Source: Micromonospora coriariae (GTDB lineage Bacteria; Actinomycetota; Actinomycetes; Mycobacteriales; Micromonosporaceae). From it: a DNA stretch of 64,000 nucleotides. A program made the position numbers and the translations under genes. Below the pieces are notes generated by a model, which worked only from the letters and a program-made list of their open reading frames with translations, had not been told where the DNA came from and ran no database searches. Shown one piece after another: positions 23,023-32,362 of the stretch (positions are counted from its first letter, which is position 1; each line of letters starts with the position of its first letter). Location of the stretch: contig NZ_LT607412.1 in the NCBI RefSeq assembly GCF_900091455.1, positions 992,001 to 1,056,000 on the forward strand, in the 5' to 3' direction.

Positions 23023-23080
23023 CGGCTCACGTGGTCGACACCGGCCCATCCGCCGATGTCGCTGTGCCAGGCTCATCGGC

Positions 23081-23533
23081 ATGACCGATGTGATCTACCG
23101 CGAGGCCGTCCGGGCCGACCTGCCCGCCGTCATCGCCCTGCTCGCCGACGACGTCCTGGGCAAGGCCCGCGACTTCACCGAGGTCGACGAGGCGTACGAG
23201 CGGGCGTTCGCGGACATCAACGCCGACCCCCGTAACCAGCTGATCGTCGCCGAGCAGGGCGGCGAGTTGGTCGGTTGCCTCCAGATCACCTACATCCCCG
23301 GGCTCGGCCGGCACGGAGCCGAGCGCTCCCTGATCGAGTCGGTCCGGGTCCGCTCCGACCGGCGCGGTCAGGGCCTGGGCCGCGACCTGATGACCTGGGC
23401 CATCGACCAGGCCCGGCAGCGCGGCTGTGCCCTGGTGCAGCTCACCACGGACAAGACCCGCCAGGATGCGCACCGCTTCTACCTGGGCCTGGGCTTCCAG
23501 GCCAGCCACGAGGGCATGAAGCTGGCGCTGTGA
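23081..23533 (+). CDS. GNAT family N-acetyltransferase
   Basis: The 150-aa protein is a single GNAT domain: ESVRVRSDRRGQGLGRDLMTWAI contains motif A with the acetyl-CoA loop R-R-G-Q-G-L-G. The C-terminal AHRFYLGLGFQASHEGMKL is motif B. The substrate cannot be predicted. CAGGCT lies 7 nt before the ATG and no Shine-Dalgarno sequence is seen, so it may be leaderless. Confidence 0.88.
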   Translation: MTDVIYREAVRADLPAVIALLADDVLGKARDFTEVDEAYERAFADINADPRNQLIVAEQGGELVGCLQITYIPGLGRHGAERSLIESVRVRSDRRGQGLGRDLMTWAIDQARQRGCALVQLTTDKTRQDAHRFYLGLGFQASHEGMKLAL

Positions 23534-23566
23534 CGGCCCGCCGGCCGTGATCCGGCCGGCGCCAGC
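23521..23566. terminator. Nested inverted repeats between convergent genes
   Basis: GCTGGCGC (23521-23528) pairs with GCGCCAGC (23559-23566), enclosing GCCGGCC (23540-23546) and GGCCGGC (23554-23560). The structure spans the GNAT stop codon and faces the convergent ABC operon. Confidence 0.5.
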
Positions 23567-23718
23567 AGGCGACCATCCGCCCCGCGGGCCAGGCCCCGGG
23601 TGACCCGTCGCCGGTGCCTGTCGAGCTGCCCCAGATCCGTGCCCGGCCGGCGCGCGGTTCATATCCGGGGCAGCCCGACAGGGAGCCACTCACCTCCTGC
23701 CGGCCGGCCCTCGTCGAA

Positions 23719-24474
23719 TCACTCGTCGACGAGGCGACCGTCGCGCAGGATCAGCACCCGGTCGGCGAGGTCGATCAGGGCCGGGTCATGCGTGGCCACC
23801 AGCGCCGTCATGCCACGGGCGTGCACCACCGCGCGAAGCAGGTCCATGATCGACCGCCCGGTCTCCGAGTCGAGCTGGCCGGTCGGCTCGTCGGCGATCA
23901 GCAGGTCCGGCTCGTTGGCCAGCGCGCGGGCCACCGCCACCCGCTGCTGCTGCCCGCCGGAGAGTTCGTACGGTCGCTGCGCCGCGTGCCCGCCCAGCCC
24001 GACCAGCTCCAGCAGCACCGCCACCCGCTGCTCCCGCTCGGCGGCCGGCACCTGGGCAAGCCGCAGCGGCACGCCCACGTTCTCGGCGGCGGAGAGGATC
24101 GGCACCAGCCCGAAGGTCTGGAACACGAAGCCGACGGTGCCCCGGCGCAGCCGCAACAGCTCCGCCTCACCCGCCGCGGTCACGTCGTGCCCGGCCACCA
24201 CCACCTGACCGCTGTCGGGCCGGTCCAGCCCGCCGATGAGGTTCAGCAGCGTGGTCTTGCCGGCGCCGGAGCGGCCCCGGATGGCGACCAGCTCGCCACG
24301 GTGGGCGCTGAAGGAGACGTCCCGCACCGCGTGCACGGCGTGCTCGCCCCGGCCGAAGGTCCGGCTCACACCGCTGACCCGGACCACCTCGCCGGGCGCG
24401 GACCCGGCCCGCCCGTCGGCTCCGGCCACACCACCGGGCCAGGCCGCCCCCGTCACCACCGTGTTCCGGCTCAC
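23719..24474 (-). CDS. ABC exporter ATPase (MacB/LolD type), last gene of the operon
   Basis: The 251-aa ATPase has Walker A GRSGAGKTT, signature LSGGQQQR, Walker B LLIADEPT and an H-loop ALVATHD. The sequence around FQTFGLVPILSAAENVGVPL is typical of the LolD/MacB subfamily that works with FtsX-like permeases. Its ATG overlaps the stop of the preceding ATPase gene (4 nt). The two permeases and a second ATPase upstream complete the system. Confidence 0.92.
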   Translation of the reverse strand: MSRNTVVTGAAWPGGVAGADGRAGSAPGEVVRVSGVSRTFGRGEHAVHAVRDVSFSAHRGELVAIRGRSGAGKTTLLNLIGGLDRPDSGQVVVAGHDVTAAGEAELLRLRRGTVGFVFQTFGLVPILSAAENVGVPLRLAQVPAAEREQRVAVLLELVGLGGHAAQRPYELSGGQQQRVAVARALANEPDLLIADEPTGQLDSETGRSIMDLLRAVVHARGMTALVATHDPALIDLADRVLILRDGRLVDE

Positions 24475-25466
24475 GCCCGTGCCTCCTGCCCACCCGTGGC
24501 CCGGTCACCGGGCCGTACCTGCACATGGTCCGGCTCCAGGTCGAGCCGAACCCGCTCCCGCAGCGCCAACGCGTCGACGAAGGCGGCCGGCAGCTGCATC
24601 CGGCCGTTCCGGTCCAGCACCGCGTACTCCTCGCTGACCAGCTCGGTGCTGCCGTCCGCGCCGACGCGCGCGGTCCGGCGTACCTCTGAGGCGGTCCGGC
24701 CGTCGCGGATCGCGACGGTCCGGCGGACCTGCGTGGCCACGGCGTGGTCGTGGGTGACCACCACGATGGTCACGCCGAGCTCGGCGTTGATGGTGCGCAG
24801 CGCCCCGAAGACCTCGGCGCCGGTCGCCTCGTCCAGCTCGCCGGTCGGCTCGTCGGCGAAGAGCACCTCCGGGTCGTTCGCCACCGCCACCGCGACCGCG
24901 CACCGTTGCTGCTCGCCGCCGCTGAGCTGACCCGGTCGCCGGTCCGCGCAGTAGCCCACCCCGACCATGTCGAGAAGCTCCCGGGCTCGTTGCCGCCGGG
25001 CCCGCCCGGAACGCTTGCCCGCGAGCTGCATCGGCAGCTCGACATTCTCCAGCGCGGTCAGGTACGGCAGCAGGTTGCGGCCGGTCTGCTGCCAGACGAA
25101 CCCGACAAGCTCCCGCCGGTAGCTGAGCCGTCGCTTGGCTGACAGCGCGAGGAGGTCGTAGTCGGCCACCCGGGCGATACCGGCGGTCGGGGTGTCCAGG
25201 CCGGACAGGATGTTGAGCAGCGTCGACTTGCCCGAGCCGGAGGCACCCACGATCGCCACCAGCTCACCCCGGTCGATGACCAGGTCGAGCCCCTGCAGGG
25301 CGACCACCTCCACCCCCTCGGTCTTGAAGATGCGCACCAGGCCGTCGCAGACGATGTGCCCACGGAGCCGGTCCTGGCCGCCGGCCCGCTCAGCGGCGCG
25401 TTGCGCGGCCCGCTGTTGCAGGGCGGCCAGATCGGGCACCAGTGAAGTCTCGGCGGTAGCGGTCAT
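24471..25466 (-). CDS. ABC exporter ATPase with C-terminal AbrB/SpoVT-like domain
   Basis: The 331-aa protein has a normal ATPase (Walker A GASGSGKST about 74-82, signature LSGGEQQR 181-188, Walker B VLFADEPTG 201-209). An extra tail of about 60 residues follows. Residues 281-318 (YAVLDRNGRMQLPAAF... RVRLDLEPDHVQV) have the pattern of a SpoVT-AbrB swapped-hairpin domain (V-x-x-N-G-R-x-Q-L-P). Such a tail could promote dimerisation or DNA binding. The start is ATG 25466, 1 nt after the permease stop, with GGAGAGGAGAG just upstream; the longer frame from 25499 would overlap the permease gene. Confidence 0.9.
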   Translation of the reverse strand: MTATAETSLVPDLAALQQRAAQRAAERAGGQDRLRGHIVCDGLVRIFKTEGVEVVALQGLDLVIDRGELVAIVGASGSGKSTLLNILSGLDTPTAGIARVADYDLLALSAKRRLSYRRELVGFVWQQTGRNLLPYLTALENVELPMQLAGKRSGRARRQRARELLDMVGVGYCADRRPGQLSGGEQQRCAVAVAVANDPEVLFADEPTGELDEATGAEVFGALRTINAELGVTIVVVTHDHAVATQVRRTVAIRDGRTASEVRRTARVGADGSTELVSEEYAVLDRNGRMQLPAAFVDALALRERVRLDLEPDHVQVRPGDRATGGQEARA

Positions 25467-25467
25467 C

Positions 25468-28173
25468 TCAGCTCTCCTCTCCGAGCCGAAGCACCTCACC
25501 GAGGCGCAACCGGCGGTTGTTCAGGGCTTCGACGGCGACCGCGAAGCCGAGGGCGACCGCCCCGAGCACGAGCACCGCGGCGACCAGGCTGGGTTCGAAG
25601 GCCACCCGGACCGGCATACCACTGGTGAACGCGGACAGGCCGAGCACCGGGTTGAGCAGCAGGGGCAGCACCGCGCCGACCAGCGCGCCGGTCAGCACCG
25701 ACACCGCGACCAGCGGGGTCAACTCGACCAGCAGGAGCCCCCGCCACTGCCGGCGGGACAGGCCGAGGGTACGCAGCCGGGACAGCACCTGGCCCCGGGC
25801 TCGCGCACCGGCCAGCACTGTGAACGCGATGGCCAGCAACCCGAGCACTGTGCCGCCGACGGCGCCGGCCACGAAGCCGAAGGCCAGTACGCCGTTCGCG
25901 CCACCGTTACCGAGATCCCGCAGGACACCCGCCCGGGTGTCGACGGTGACCCCGATCGGCCGGTCCTTGCCGGTCACCGCACCGGTGTGCTGGTACCGCT
26001 CCTGTCCCTGGTCACCGGCCCGGCGCAGCGCCTCCGGGTCCAACCGGTCGCCGGCGACCAGCAGGCTGGTCGGGACGGGCGTGGTGTTCCGCGCCGGCAG
26101 CGCCTGCCAGGGCAGGATGACGAACCGGGCGGTGTTCGACGACAGCAGCGGGAAACTCTCCTCGGTGCCGGCCACCCGGAACTCGTACCGCTGGCCCTGC
26201 ACCGAGATGAACGCGGAGTGGTCCAGCCCGGCCTTGGCCAGGTCGGCGGCGACCGCCGGGGAGACGATCGCCGGCAGCGATCCCGGTTCGGGACGGGCGG
26301 TGCGCAGCGCGGCCGGGACCGGTAGGTCCACATCGGATTCCCGGGCCACCGCGTCCAGTCCCGAGCCGTCGACCAGCAGCACGGCCGTCTGCGCGACCCG
26401 CGCGTCGGTGCCGAGTTCGTCCACGGCCAGTCGTTCATCAGACTGCAACAGCACAGGCGTGACGGCTCGCACCCCAGGCAGACGGCCCAGCTCGTCCACG
26501 GTGTCGGGTGCGAAGCGCTCCCCGCGGATCACCGCGTCGGCGGGCACGATCTGCTCGGCGGCCCGTTCCCGGCTCGCGCCGACGCCGGCGGCGACCACCG
26601 CGCAGAACGCCGCGGTGCCGATCGCCAGCACCACGACGACCAGCGGGGCGGCGACCGCCGACCGGCCGGCCCGCGCCGTGCCGAGGAAGGCGACGCTGCC
26701 CCGGGTCCGCGCGGCCAGCCGGCTGACCAGCAGCAACGGCCATGGGTACGCCCGCAGCGCGAGCACCGCCGCCGCGACCGCGAGCAGCACCGGTACCGAC
26801 ACCAGCAGCGGGTCCACCTCGCCGAGGGTGAGGCCGCGCCGGCGCAGCAGCACCGCGGCGAGCCCGGCGAGCAGCAGCAGGGAGACCTCGACGGTGAGCC
26901 GGCGGGCCGACGGGCGTATCCGGACGAGGTCACGACGTGCCGCCCCACCGGTCGGTATCGCCAGTGTCGCCATCGGCAGCGCCAGGGTGACCAGGACGGT
27001 CGCCGCGGCGGCGTACGGCGCCGTCGGGTCCGCGGCGCCGGGGAACAGGGTGCCCAGCCACCAGCCCACCGCGGCGGCTATCGGCACCACCAGTAGTGAC
27101 TCGGCCAGGCTGCGCCGGGCGCCGGCGGTGGCGGCGCCACCGCGGGCACGCAGCAGCACGAACTCCGCGCGGCGTCGCCGGATGGCGAGGGTGGCCGCGA
27201 GCACGATCAGCCCGGCCAGGGTGGCCAGCACGCCGGCCGCGATCACCGCGAGCAGGGTACGCGCGGCGTTCACCTGGGCGGCGAACGCGCGCAGCGGCAC
27301 ATCGACACCCTGGGTCAACGTGAGGGTCGACGGTTTGCTGCGCTGCATCTGCTGCAGGCCGTCGATCAGCTCATCCAGGTGACGCGCGTCGATCCGGTCG
27401 ACGCCCAGCCGGTACCGCCAGTCGTACCGCACCGACCAACCGGCCGCAGCCCGCTTGTTGAGGGCCGACTCGGCGACCACGCCTACGACGATCAAGGACT
27501 CGCCGTCCCCGAGCGGCTCGGTGATCCGCAGCAGCGGTGGCAGCCCGTCCCAGATGCCGTTCGCAGGATCGATGGGGCGGAACAGCCCGACCACCACCAC
27601 CGGGGCCGCGTCGGTGAGACCGTGTCGGGTGGCGTTACCGATGCGCAGTGCGCTGCCGGTCCGCAGGTTGAGCTTGCGGGCCACGTCGACGTCGAGCGCC
27701 ACCTCGATCGGCCGACCGGGGACGTACGTCTCGTTCGGCCACGCCCCCTCGACGAGGGTGCCCGCCTGCTGAATGCCGGGGACGGCACGCAGACTCAGAT
27801 CGACAAGCAGTTTGCGGGCTGCCAGGTCGGGGCCGGCCAGTCGGGCCGGCGCGACGTCCACGCTGTACCACTGCTCCTCCACCGCCGAGCGCACCGCCGG
27901 CGGCATCTGCTCGGCCAGGCCCTCGGACCGCCCACGGGCGTCGGCCATGACCGAGTCCACCGGGGAGGCGGCCAGGAACTCGGAGGTGTACGAGACGTCC
28001 CGGCGGGCGGCCGGCTCGCTGTTCAGCTGGGTGCGCAGCCCCTGTTCGGCGAGCCGGTTGACCAGCCGGGGCACCCCGCTGATGAGCAGCGTGACCACCA
28101 GGGTCAGCACCGCCAGGAGCAGGAACTGCCCACCGTACGCCCGGACCCGCCGGACGGCCCCGCCGACGCTCAT
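25468..28173 (-). CDS. FtsX/MacB-type ABC permease (second)
   Basis: The 901-aa permease begins MSVGGAVRRVRAYGGQF and a first membrane helix LLLAVLTLVVTLLISGV. It has the duplicated FtsX layout: one long extracytoplasmic domain after helix 1, a helix cluster in the middle (about residues 310-560, TLLAVIAAGVLATLAGLIVLA and others), a second extracytoplasmic domain, and a final helix bundle near the C-terminus (VLAFGFVAGAVGGTVLGLLAI and following). Its ATG overlaps the stop of the upstream permease by 4 nt. It likely pairs with the other permease as a heterodimer exporting a lipid, peptide or drug. Confidence 0.88.
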   Translation of the reverse strand: MSVGGAVRRVRAYGGQFLLLAVLTLVVTLLISGVPRLVNRLAEQGLRTQLNSEPAARRDVSYTSEFLAASPVDSVMADARGRSEGLAEQMPPAVRSAVEEQWYSVDVAPARLAGPDLAARKLLVDLSLRAVPGIQQAGTLVEGAWPNETYVPGRPIEVALDVDVARKLNLRTGSALRIGNATRHGLTDAAPVVVVGLFRPIDPANGIWDGLPPLLRITEPLGDGESLIVVGVVAESALNKRAAAGWSVRYDWRYRLGVDRIDARHLDELIDGLQQMQRSKPSTLTLTQGVDVPLRAFAAQVNAARTLLAVIAAGVLATLAGLIVLAATLAIRRRRAEFVLLRARGGAATAGARRSLAESLLVVPIAAAVGWWLGTLFPGAADPTAPYAAAATVLVTLALPMATLAIPTGGAARRDLVRIRPSARRLTVEVSLLLLAGLAAVLLRRRGLTLGEVDPLLVSVPVLLAVAAAVLALRAYPWPLLLVSRLAARTRGSVAFLGTARAGRSAVAAPLVVVVLAIGTAAFCAVVAAGVGASRERAAEQIVPADAVIRGERFAPDTVDELGRLPGVRAVTPVLLQSDERLAVDELGTDARVAQTAVLLVDGSGLDAVARESDVDLPVPAALRTARPEPGSLPAIVSPAVAADLAKAGLDHSAFISVQGQRYEFRVAGTEESFPLLSSNTARFVILPWQALPARNTTPVPTSLLVAGDRLDPEALRRAGDQGQERYQHTGAVTGKDRPIGVTVDTRAGVLRDLGNGGANGVLAFGFVAGAVGGTVLGLLAIAFTVLAGARARGQVLSRLRTLGLSRRQWRGLLLVELTPLVAVSVLTGALVGAVLPLLLNPVLGLSAFTSGMPVRVAFEPSLVAAVLVLGAVALGFAVAVEALNNRRLRLGEVLRLGEES

Positions 28174-31100
28174 CGTTCTCCCCCGATTCGCAGCTGCACC
28201 GCCGCCACCCGCTGCCGGATGCCGGTGGCTATGAACGCGCTGAAGGCGAGCGCCGCCAGCAGCAGACCGACCGCCGTCACGCCGATCGGCACCCAGGGCA
28301 GCGCGAACGTCGCCGGGGGCACCGGCCGGCCGGCGGCCGGGGTGAGGATGACCAGCGGGGCCATGGTGGCCCCGACCGCGGCGCCGAGCAGCAGCCCGAC
28401 CCCCACGCCGATGCCGGCGAGGAAGGTCTGTTCGGCCAGCAGCGCCCGGGCCAGCAGCCGAGGCGTGGCGCCGAGGGTGTGCAGTACCGCGAACTCGCCC
28501 AACCGGCGCCGCGCGGTGGCCCACACGTCCACCATGAGGCCGACCAGGGCGAGGAGAACCGCGCCGAGCGCCGCGGCGAGCATTCCGGTGCGGGATCCGC
28601 GCCAGTACGGGTCGTCGGCGGCCGACTCGATGACCGCCTCCCGGTTGAGCACGGTGACGTCCGGCAGCTCGCTGGCCGCTCGGGCGGCGGCCATCGGGTC
28701 GTCGGCGCCGACCCACCACTCCGGTACGGGTCGCACCGCGCCGCTTTCCAGGATCAGGGTGTCGACCGCCGCGGGCAGGTCGAGCAGTATCCCCTCCCCG
28801 GTGGTGGCCGGCACGGCGGTCAGCTCACCGACCAGGTGGACCCGGAGCGTCGCCCCGGAGAGCGTCAGGTCGACGGTGTCGCCGACGTTCAAGCTCAGTG
28901 CGTCACGTACCCGGGGGGTCATCAGCACCGGCACGGGCGTGCTGTCGCCGGCCGGCACGACGGCGAACCGGGTGTACGGCTGGTACGCGAACTCCCCGCC
29001 CGGAATCACCGCCACCGGGTTGACCGCGGCGAACCCGCTGCCGGTGGCCACCACCGGCGAGGGCCCCTTGCCGGGGACCATCATCGCCCAGTCACCCGTC
29101 AGCTCGACGGGTTGGGTCGTGCCGTCGGCGGCGACCGCCGTCAACCCGTCCACCTGGAGTCCGTAGGAGCTGCCGGCCGCTCGCCCGCCGTCGGCCTCGA
29201 ACCCGGCCAGCCGCAGTCGTGCCGCGCCCACGTCGGGCAGTCGCACGGTGAACCGGGTGGCCCGGCCAGCACTGTCCGAGTCGGCTACCGGCAGCCGCAG
29301 GGCGAGCCCGTCGGAGCTGGTGACCAGGAGCGTCACAGCGACCCGGAGCGGCTGTAGGGCCCTGACCACCGGGGTGCGGACCGTGCCGGTGATCGCGCGG
29401 ACGTCGGCGGGCAACTCGACGCCGACGGGCTTTCCCCGGGCACCGACCATCCGGTTGTACTGGTCCGACACCGGTTCGTCGCTCAGCCGGTCGGCGAGTC
29501 GGACGACGCCGGGAGCGCTGGCGGGGTCGACGCCGATCACGGTCACCGGCAGGTCCTCGCGGCCGACCCGCGTCTCGTCCCGCCACGCCGGCAACACCCG
29601 GTCCACGCCGGGCAGCGCGACGAGTTGACCGGCGCGGCTCGGCGGGGCTGACCCGGTCCGTTCGGTCACCCGCAGGTCGGCGCCGACCGTGTGACTGGCC
29701 TGCTCGACCTGGGACCGCTCCCCCGTGCTGATCAGGGACCAGGCCAGGGTGCTGCCGCCGACGGCGAGGGCGAGGAGCAGCACCGGGCCGGCGTGTGGAC
29801 GCCGACCGGCCTGCCACATGCCGAACATGGTGGCCGTCCAGGGCCGTCGGTCGACGAACCGCTCGGCGAACCGGGTGAGCGGCGGGAGCACCCGCAACGC
29901 CAGCACGGCGCCGGCCAGCACGCCGAGCGTGGGCGCGGCGATCAGCAGCGGGTCGAGCCCGAGCCGGCCGCCCGAGCCGGCCAGCGGGGAGGCGTACCGG
30001 CGCAGCTGCACCCAGGCGAGCACGGCGAGCGCAACCAGCACCAGGTCGACGCTGGCCCGCTGGACGCTCGCGGCCCGGTTCGGCCGCGACCGGGCGGCCA
30101 TGTCCGCCACGTACGTGCCGGCGCTGCGCAGCGCCGGAAGAACCATGGCGACCAGGCAGCCGGCCGCGGTGGCCGCGGCGGCTGCCCAGACCAGGGTGGT
30201 GTTACCGCCGGCGGTGGAGAGTTCCGCCGACCCGCCGGGCCGGATGTACCGCAGCGCCTCACTGGCGATCAGCGGGCCCAGCACGGCGGCCGGGGCGACC
30301 ACCAGGGTCGCCTCGCGGGCGGCCAGGCCGGCCAGCTGCCGGCGGGCTGCGCCACGGGCACGCAACAGCGCGGTCTGGGGGCGGCGGTCCTCATGCAGCA
30401 GTGCGGCGACCAGCACCAGCGCGTACCCGCCGAGCACCAGGATGAGCAGGAGCGGGGTGGCCAGCGAGGAGCGGCCCACCAGATCGGCGCGGGCGATCCG
30501 GTCCAGCAGCCGTTCCATCTTGGTGACCGCCTGCCCGGAGCTGCCCAGTTGAGCGGCCTCGGGCACCGTCGTGGTGGCCTCGGTGAGGGCGTTCCGCATG
30601 GCCGGCAGGTCGGCGGTGTCGACACCGCCGAGGTCCGGTTCGGCCAGCCAGGACGCCGACACCGAGCCCCGGAAGGTGGCCGCGAAGTCAGCCGGGTCGA
30701 GCGCGAACGGCCCGTACGAGGTGGTGGATCCGACGCTGTCCGCCCCCACTCCGGGGGCCAGCAGCCAGTACGTGTCGATCGGGTCGCGGGGCCGCCAGAT
30801 GCCGGCGACCACGAATTCGCTGCGCCGTTCGGCGGACCGGTCGCGTGCCGGGACGCGTTCGCCGACGCGCAGGCCCAGCTGGCCGGCGACCCGCTCGGGG
30901 AGGCTCACCTGGATCGGGTTCGCCCCGGGCTGGGGCCAGGCCCCGCTGGTCAGCTCCGCGTGCCTGGCGAGGTCGTCGAACGTGGCCACATTCGCGAAGA
31001 TGGGTTCGTCGTCGGTGCGGGGCACGGATCCGAGATCGCCGGTCAGCTCCCGGCCGGTGCCGTACCGGGCCGCGCCGACGGTGACCGGGACGCCGGCGAA

Positions 31101-31355
31101 CCCGTCGGCGAACCCGGCGCGGACGGCCTTGTCCCGGGTGGCGAACTCGGCGGCGTCGCGCCCACCGGAGCCGCTGACCAGCAGGCCGCGCTCCTCGGCC
31201 GGCGAGGCTGCCACCAGGGCCCGCTGCCCGGCGTCCACCGCGCGGCGGTTGTAGTCGGAAAGGCCGGTGACCAACGCGACGGCGACCAGGGCGGCGATCA
31301 CCGCGGCAACCAGCAGACCGCGCGCCTCGCGGGCCCGCCTCCACACCAACTTCAT
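28170..31355 (-). CDS. FtsX/MacB-type ABC permease (first)
   Basis: The 1061-aa permease begins MKLVWRRAREARGLLVAAV with an immediate membrane helix. Large extracytoplasmic loops alternate with helix clusters (for example SLATPLLLILVLGGYALVLVAALL and the terminal bundle with LLAAALGAVLLALVGLMVDVW). A strong GGGGAGG precedes the ATG by 6 nt. It is the first gene of a four-gene operon with every junction overlapping or 1 nt apart. A GTAAC direct repeat 72-88 nt upstream is a likely operator. The substrate is unknown. Confidence 0.88.
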   Translation of the reverse strand: MKLVWRRAREARGLLVAAVIAALVAVALVTGLSDYNRRAVDAGQRALVAASPAEERGLLVSGSGGRDAAEFATRDKAVRAGFADGFAGVPVTVGAARYGTGRELTGDLGSVPRTDDEPIFANVATFDDLARHAELTSGAWPQPGANPIQVSLPERVAGQLGLRVGERVPARDRSAERRSEFVVAGIWRPRDPIDTYWLLAPGVGADSVGSTTSYGPFALDPADFAATFRGSVSASWLAEPDLGGVDTADLPAMRNALTEATTTVPEAAQLGSSGQAVTKMERLLDRIARADLVGRSSLATPLLLILVLGGYALVLVAALLHEDRRPQTALLRARGAARRQLAGLAAREATLVVAPAAVLGPLIASEALRYIRPGGSAELSTAGGNTTLVWAAAAATAAGCLVAMVLPALRSAGTYVADMAARSRPNRAASVQRASVDLVLVALAVLAWVQLRRYASPLAGSGGRLGLDPLLIAAPTLGVLAGAVLALRVLPPLTRFAERFVDRRPWTATMFGMWQAGRRPHAGPVLLLALAVGGSTLAWSLISTGERSQVEQASHTVGADLRVTERTGSAPPSRAGQLVALPGVDRVLPAWRDETRVGREDLPVTVIGVDPASAPGVVRLADRLSDEPVSDQYNRMVGARGKPVGVELPADVRAITGTVRTPVVRALQPLRVAVTLLVTSSDGLALRLPVADSDSAGRATRFTVRLPDVGAARLRLAGFEADGGRAAGSSYGLQVDGLTAVAADGTTQPVELTGDWAMMVPGKGPSPVVATGSGFAAVNPVAVIPGGEFAYQPYTRFAVVPAGDSTPVPVLMTPRVRDALSLNVGDTVDLTLSGATLRVHLVGELTAVPATTGEGILLDLPAAVDTLILESGAVRPVPEWWVGADDPMAAARAASELPDVTVLNREAVIESAADDPYWRGSRTGMLAAALGAVLLALVGLMVDVWATARRRLGEFAVLHTLGATPRLLARALLAEQTFLAGIGVGVGLLLGAAVGATMAPLVILTPAAGRPVPPATFALPWVPIGVTAVGLLLAALAFSAFIATGIRQRVAAVQLRIGGER

Positions 31356-31426
31356 CCGACGCCTCCCCTGGCCCTGGCGGGCCGACGACCATCAAGACAG
31401 GTCATCTACCGGGAAAGGTTCGCGCC

Positions 31427-31443
31427 CGTTACTTGATCGTTAC
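31427..31443 (-). promoter_or_regulatory. GTAAC-n6-GTAAC direct repeat upstream of the ABC operon
   Basis: On the minus strand GTAACG occurs twice with an 11-bp start-to-start spacing (one helical turn). This GTAAC-n6-GTAAC layout is the kind bound by OmpR-family response regulators such as GlnR and MtrA in actinomycetes. It sits 72-88 nt before the first permease ATG, where a regulator would act. Which regulator binds is inference. Confidence 0.45.
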
Positions 31444-31500
31444 GCGGGGAGTCGGTGGAGGCCCCGCCCGGCGACCTGGCTGATCGCCGCAGCCGGTCCG

Positions 31501-31665
31501 CTACCTGCGGCGGCGAAAGCTCCGCACACCGAGCGCGACAGCGCTGACGACGATCACGACGCCCAGGAACTGGAGGCCCGGAGAGTCATCGGCTCCCCCG
31601 AGCACGACGCCGGCGACACCGAGCGCGACGGCGAGGACGGTGACGATCGCGGGGACGTACTTCAT
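31501..31665 (-). CDS. Small membrane protein, 54 aa
   Basis: Starting at ATG 31665, which overlaps the stop of the HTH gene and follows GAGGAGG, the product is MKYVPAIVTVLAVALGVAG, a Gly/Asp-rich turn (GGADDSPG), a second helix LQFLGVVIVVSAVALGV, then a basic tail RSFRRRR. The two-helix hairpin with a cytoplasmic basic end is clear; the family is unknown. It is the third gene of an operon with DUF2975 and an HTH protein. Confidence 0.65.
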   Translation of the reverse strand: MKYVPAIVTVLAVALGVAGVVLGGADDSPGLQFLGVVIVVSAVALGVRSFRRRR

Positions 31666-31877
31666 GGGCTGTCCTCCTCGACCCACTCGAGCAGATCGCC
31701 GGGCTGGCAGCCGAGCACCCGGCACATCGCCTCCAGGGTGCTGAAGCGGACGGCTTTGGCCCGGCCGTTCTTCAGCACGGCCACATTCGCCGGCGTGAGG
31801 CCGACACGTTCGGCGAACTCACCGACGCTCATCTTGCGTTTCGCCAGCTCGACGTCGATGCGGACGATGATCGGCAT
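31662..31877 (-). CDS. XRE/Cro-type helix-turn-helix regulator, 71 aa
   Basis: The 71-aa protein is a single HTH domain: MSVGEFAERVGLTPANVAVLKNG holds the helix-turn-helix, followed by FSTLEAMCRVLGCQPGDLLEW. This compact YozG-like form commonly follows a DUF2975 membrane protein gene. Here its ATG (31877-31875) overlaps the DUF2975 stop by one base. The inverted repeat at 32372-32400 in front of the operon is its natural autoregulatory target; that is inference. Confidence 0.9.
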   Translation of the reverse strand: MPIIVRIDVELAKRKMSVGEFAERVGLTPANVAVLKNGRAKAVRFSTLEAMCRVLGCQPGDLLEWVEEDSP

Positions 31878-32356
31878 CAGATCACCGCTTCCATGTCGGT
31901 GCGCAGGGTGGTGGCCTGCCGCAGCAGTGCCCGCATCACCACCATCAGGAGCCCCAGCACGGTGACGCCCGTCGTCATCAGGAACAGCAGGAGCGGCAAC
32001 CCGGGGTCGTCCGCGTTGAAACCGACGTACAGGAAGACGCCCACCAGCACCACCCACGCGGCGGCGATGGCCCACACGATCGCGTCCACCCACTTGAGGG
32101 CAACCTCGGTGAAGATGCGGTCGTTCTCGACCAGGCTGAGCAGCTTCCAGGTGGCCACGATCACCACCTGGACACACAGCACCCAGAACACCGTCACGGC
32201 CGTCGCCGGCCACCTCAGGTACGCGAAGTCCGGCGACTCCTTCGCCATGTGGGCGAACTGCCCGGGCAGCGAGAAGGTCTGGAACATGACCAGGACCCCG
32301 AACAGCAACACGAGAAAGACTCTGAGCGGAAACACCGCTCGATGCGCTACGACCAT
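31877..32356 (-). CDS. DUF2975 membrane protein
   Basis: The 159-aa protein has four predicted helices (VFPLRVFLVLLFGVLVMFQTF; ATAVTVFWVLCVQVVIVATW; WVDAIVWAIAAAWVVLVGVFLYVG; LLLFLMTTGVTVLGLLMVVM) with the conserved V-E-N-D-R-I-F turn between helices 2 and 3. That is DUF2975, a family almost always paired with a small XRE regulator; it may sense membrane state and control that regulator. No Shine-Dalgarno sequence precedes ATG 32356, and GAGGAT 6 nt upstream suggests a leaderless start. Confidence 0.85.
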   Translation of the reverse strand: MVVAHRAVFPLRVFLVLLFGVLVMFQTFSLPGQFAHMAKESPDFAYLRWPATAVTVFWVLCVQVVIVATWKLLSLVENDRIFTEVALKWVDAIVWAIAAAWVVLVGVFLYVGFNADDPGLPLLLFLMTTGVTVLGLLMVVMRALLRQATTLRTDMEAVI

Positions 32357-32362
32357 GCATCG

